Source: Alteromonas sp. MMG017 (GTDB lineage Bacteria; Pseudomonadota; Gammaproteobacteria; Enterobacterales; Alteromonadaceae). Taken from it: DNA of 64,000 nucleotides. Position 1 is the stretch's first letter; each line of letters starts with the position of its first letter. Shown piece after piece: positions 62,787-64,000 of the stretch. Made by a program: the position numbers and the translations under genes. The stretch spans positions 248,001 to 312,000 of the forward strand of contig NZ_JAGJDY010000002.1 of NCBI RefSeq assembly GCF_018100795.1, in the 5' to 3' direction. Below the pieces are notes generated by a model. That model was not told the DNA's origin and made no database searches. It worked only from the letters and a program-made list of their open reading frames with translations.

Positions 62787-64000
62787 ATGAATAAAACGAA
62801 TTCTGAAACCGGCATCATCGCGTGGTTTGCTAATAATGCAGTGGCTGCCAACCTTTTAATGATATTTATCATTTTAATGGGCTTGGCCAGTTACTTTACC
62901 ATTCAGCGCCAAATGTTCCCTAACATCGAAATTAACTACATTACGGTGTCTGCACAATATCCTGGTGCTTCTCCCCAAGAAATAGAAGAAAGTATCCTTG
63001 TTAAAGTAGAAGAGTCGTTGAAGGACGTAACCGAAATTAAAAAAACGGTAGCCCGTGCTTTTCGAGATTCAGGAACAGTGACATTGGAAATTGATACCGA
63101 TGAAGAACTCACTGATGTTCTTGATAAAGTAAAACTAAGAGTTGACGGTATCGCCACCTTCCCTGCCGGTATGGAACCGGTAAATATCTCTCAAATTGAG
63201 TTCCAACAAGACGTTATTGAAATGCCTTTAGTGGGCGACTTGCCCCTTCCTGAACTTAAAGTTATTGCCAAAGATATTGAAGATGAGTTACTTCAACTAG
63301 GTAATGTTTCCTTGGTAGAAATATCGACACCTGACGATGAAATAGCGATAGAAATAAAGCCGGAAATGCTGCGCAAATACAGTCTTAGTATTGGCGATGT
63401 TAGCCAGGCAATAAGTAACTATTCAACGAATATATCGGCTGGGCAACTACGTACTAACGCCGGAATCATTTCTGTTCGAGTAGAAAACCAGTATTACAGC
63501 GGCGCTGAGTTTGCCCAAATTCCCGTGAAGATAGGCACAGCGGGTGCAAAAGTTACCTTAGGTGACATAGCGACAATTAAAGATGGCTTTACCGAAGGGG
63601 AACGCTACTTCAAATATAATGGTAAAAATGCCATTTATATGTCGGTAAGTGCAACTAAATCTCAAAATACTATTCCTGTTGCGAACACCGTAAAAGCCTA
63701 TATTGAGCAACGGAATAAAACTCTCCCAGATGGAGTGAGCTTAGAAATACTAGTAGATATGACCTACTACTTGAATGCTCGCTTAGACATGATGCTAAAA
63801 AACCTGTTTCAAGGCTCCATTCTTGTGGCCTTGATGCTAACCCTATTTTTACGCTTTAAACTGGCGTTATGGGTAATGGTAGGCTTACCTGTGTGTTTCT
63901 TGGGCGCGGTTATGTTGATGCCTATATTTGGCATCAGTATTAATATTCTTTCGCTATTCGCTTTCATTATGGTGCTAGGTATTGTGGTAGACGATGCCAT
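62787..64000 (+). CDS. RND efflux pump (AcrB/HAE1 family), partial
   Basis: The first 404 codons of an inner-membrane RND transporter, cut by the window edge. ATG at 62787 follows AGGAGCGCC. TM1 is about residues 16-35; then the porter part with VSAQYPGASPQEIEE, a typical element; TM2 to TM4 start at about 335. The last visible segment, LGIVVDDA, is the TM4 Asp-Asp motif of the proton relay. Substrate unknown; with the adaptor it forms a two-gene efflux operon. No outer-membrane channel gene is in the window. Confidence 0.92.
   Translation, partial: MNKTNSETGIIAWFANNAVAANLLMIFIILMGLASYFTIQRQMFPNIEINYITVSAQYPGASPQEIEESILVKVEESLKDVTEIKKTVARAFRDSGTVTLEIDTDEELTDVLDKVKLRVDGIATFPAGMEPVNISQIEFQQDVIEMPLVGDLPLPELKVIAKDIEDELLQLGNVSLVEISTPDDEIAIEIKPEMLRKYSLSIGDVSQAISNYSTNISAGQLRTNAGIISVRVENQYYSGAEFAQIPVKIGTAGAKVTLGDIATIKDGFTEGERYFKYNGKNAIYMSVSATKSQNTIPVANTVKAYIEQRNKTLPDGVSLEILVDMTYYLNARLDMMLKNLFQGSILVALMLTLFLRFKLALWVMVGLPVCFLGAVMLMPIFGISINILSLFAFIMVLGIVVDDA

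Noticed and set aside
1..64000. CRISPR array or phage-defence system
   Set aside because: No regularly spaced direct repeats with unique spacers of suitable size and no defence-type genes were recognised.

Overview
The window is a typical chromosomal stretch of a marine gammaproteobacterium, most likely an Alteromonas-like member of the Alteromonadales. This is inferred from protein resemblance, from gene neighbourhoods shared with Escherichia coli (scpA-scpB-rluB-yciO next to trp, folX-yfcH, ybbA-ybbP beside tesA, bioA facing bioBFCD, pqiABC) and from many small Alteromonas-type hypothetical genes. I see no prophage, integron, CRISPR array, plasmid origin or rRNA operon. Both ends cut genes: a DUF445 membrane protein at the left and an RND pump at the right.

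Layout. 1-7.6 kb: a DUF445 gene behind an arsC gene interrupted by a stop codon, a repetitive lipoprotein, an acetyltransferase, an aldo/keto reductase, then a minus-strand run of rnm, yciO, scpA, scpB and rluB. 7.6-14.9 kb: a complete tryptophan operon (trpL attenuator, trpE, G, D, C-F fusion, B, A) plus yciI and a terminator. 15-28.9 kb: an FMN-barrel protein, a PepSY/response-regulator/histidine-kinase set, an AI-2E-type transporter, folX-yfcH, ybbP-ybbA with tesA, a RAYT-like Y1 transposase, dusC, a DUF1289 gene and an M14 deacylase. This part is littered with short repeats built on TTGAGTGTGTGTCCAA or TTGAGTGACTGTCCAA. 29-32.4 kb: a tRNA-Ala/3x tRNA-Glu operon beside gltX and, on the other strand, a 3x tRNA-Val operon followed by decayed or remodelled copies of the tRNA 3' end. 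32.4-42.9 kb: a pseudo-receiver TPR protein, moaA, an Atm1-type exporter, a class II DAHP synthase, btuCD, a tyrosine phosphatase and pepE. 42.9-48.2 kb: biotin genes bioBFCD and bioA around a BirA-type operator. 48.2-64 kb: small hypotheticals, a RimK-like ligase paired with a GNAT-C39 peptidase fusion, a CaCA exchanger, asnS, pqiABC, a diguanylate cyclase and an RND efflux pair.

The metabolic themes are tryptophan and aromatic supply, biotin synthesis and translation (gltX, asnS, seven tRNAs, dusC, rluB). Tight overlaps (ATGA, TAATG, TAGTG) in the trp, bio, btu, pqi and DUF1289 groups indicate translational coupling.

The least explained signals are the GTGTGTCC/GACTGTCC repeat family with a possible RAYT driver, the hairpin-plus-CCA repeats behind the tRNA-Val genes, a 300-bp tandem duplication carrying tRNA-Glu, the RimK/GNAT-C39 pair, and a receiver domain with alanine in place of the phospho-acceptor aspartate. 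All functional statements rest on reading the sequence and on remembered family features; no database search was run.
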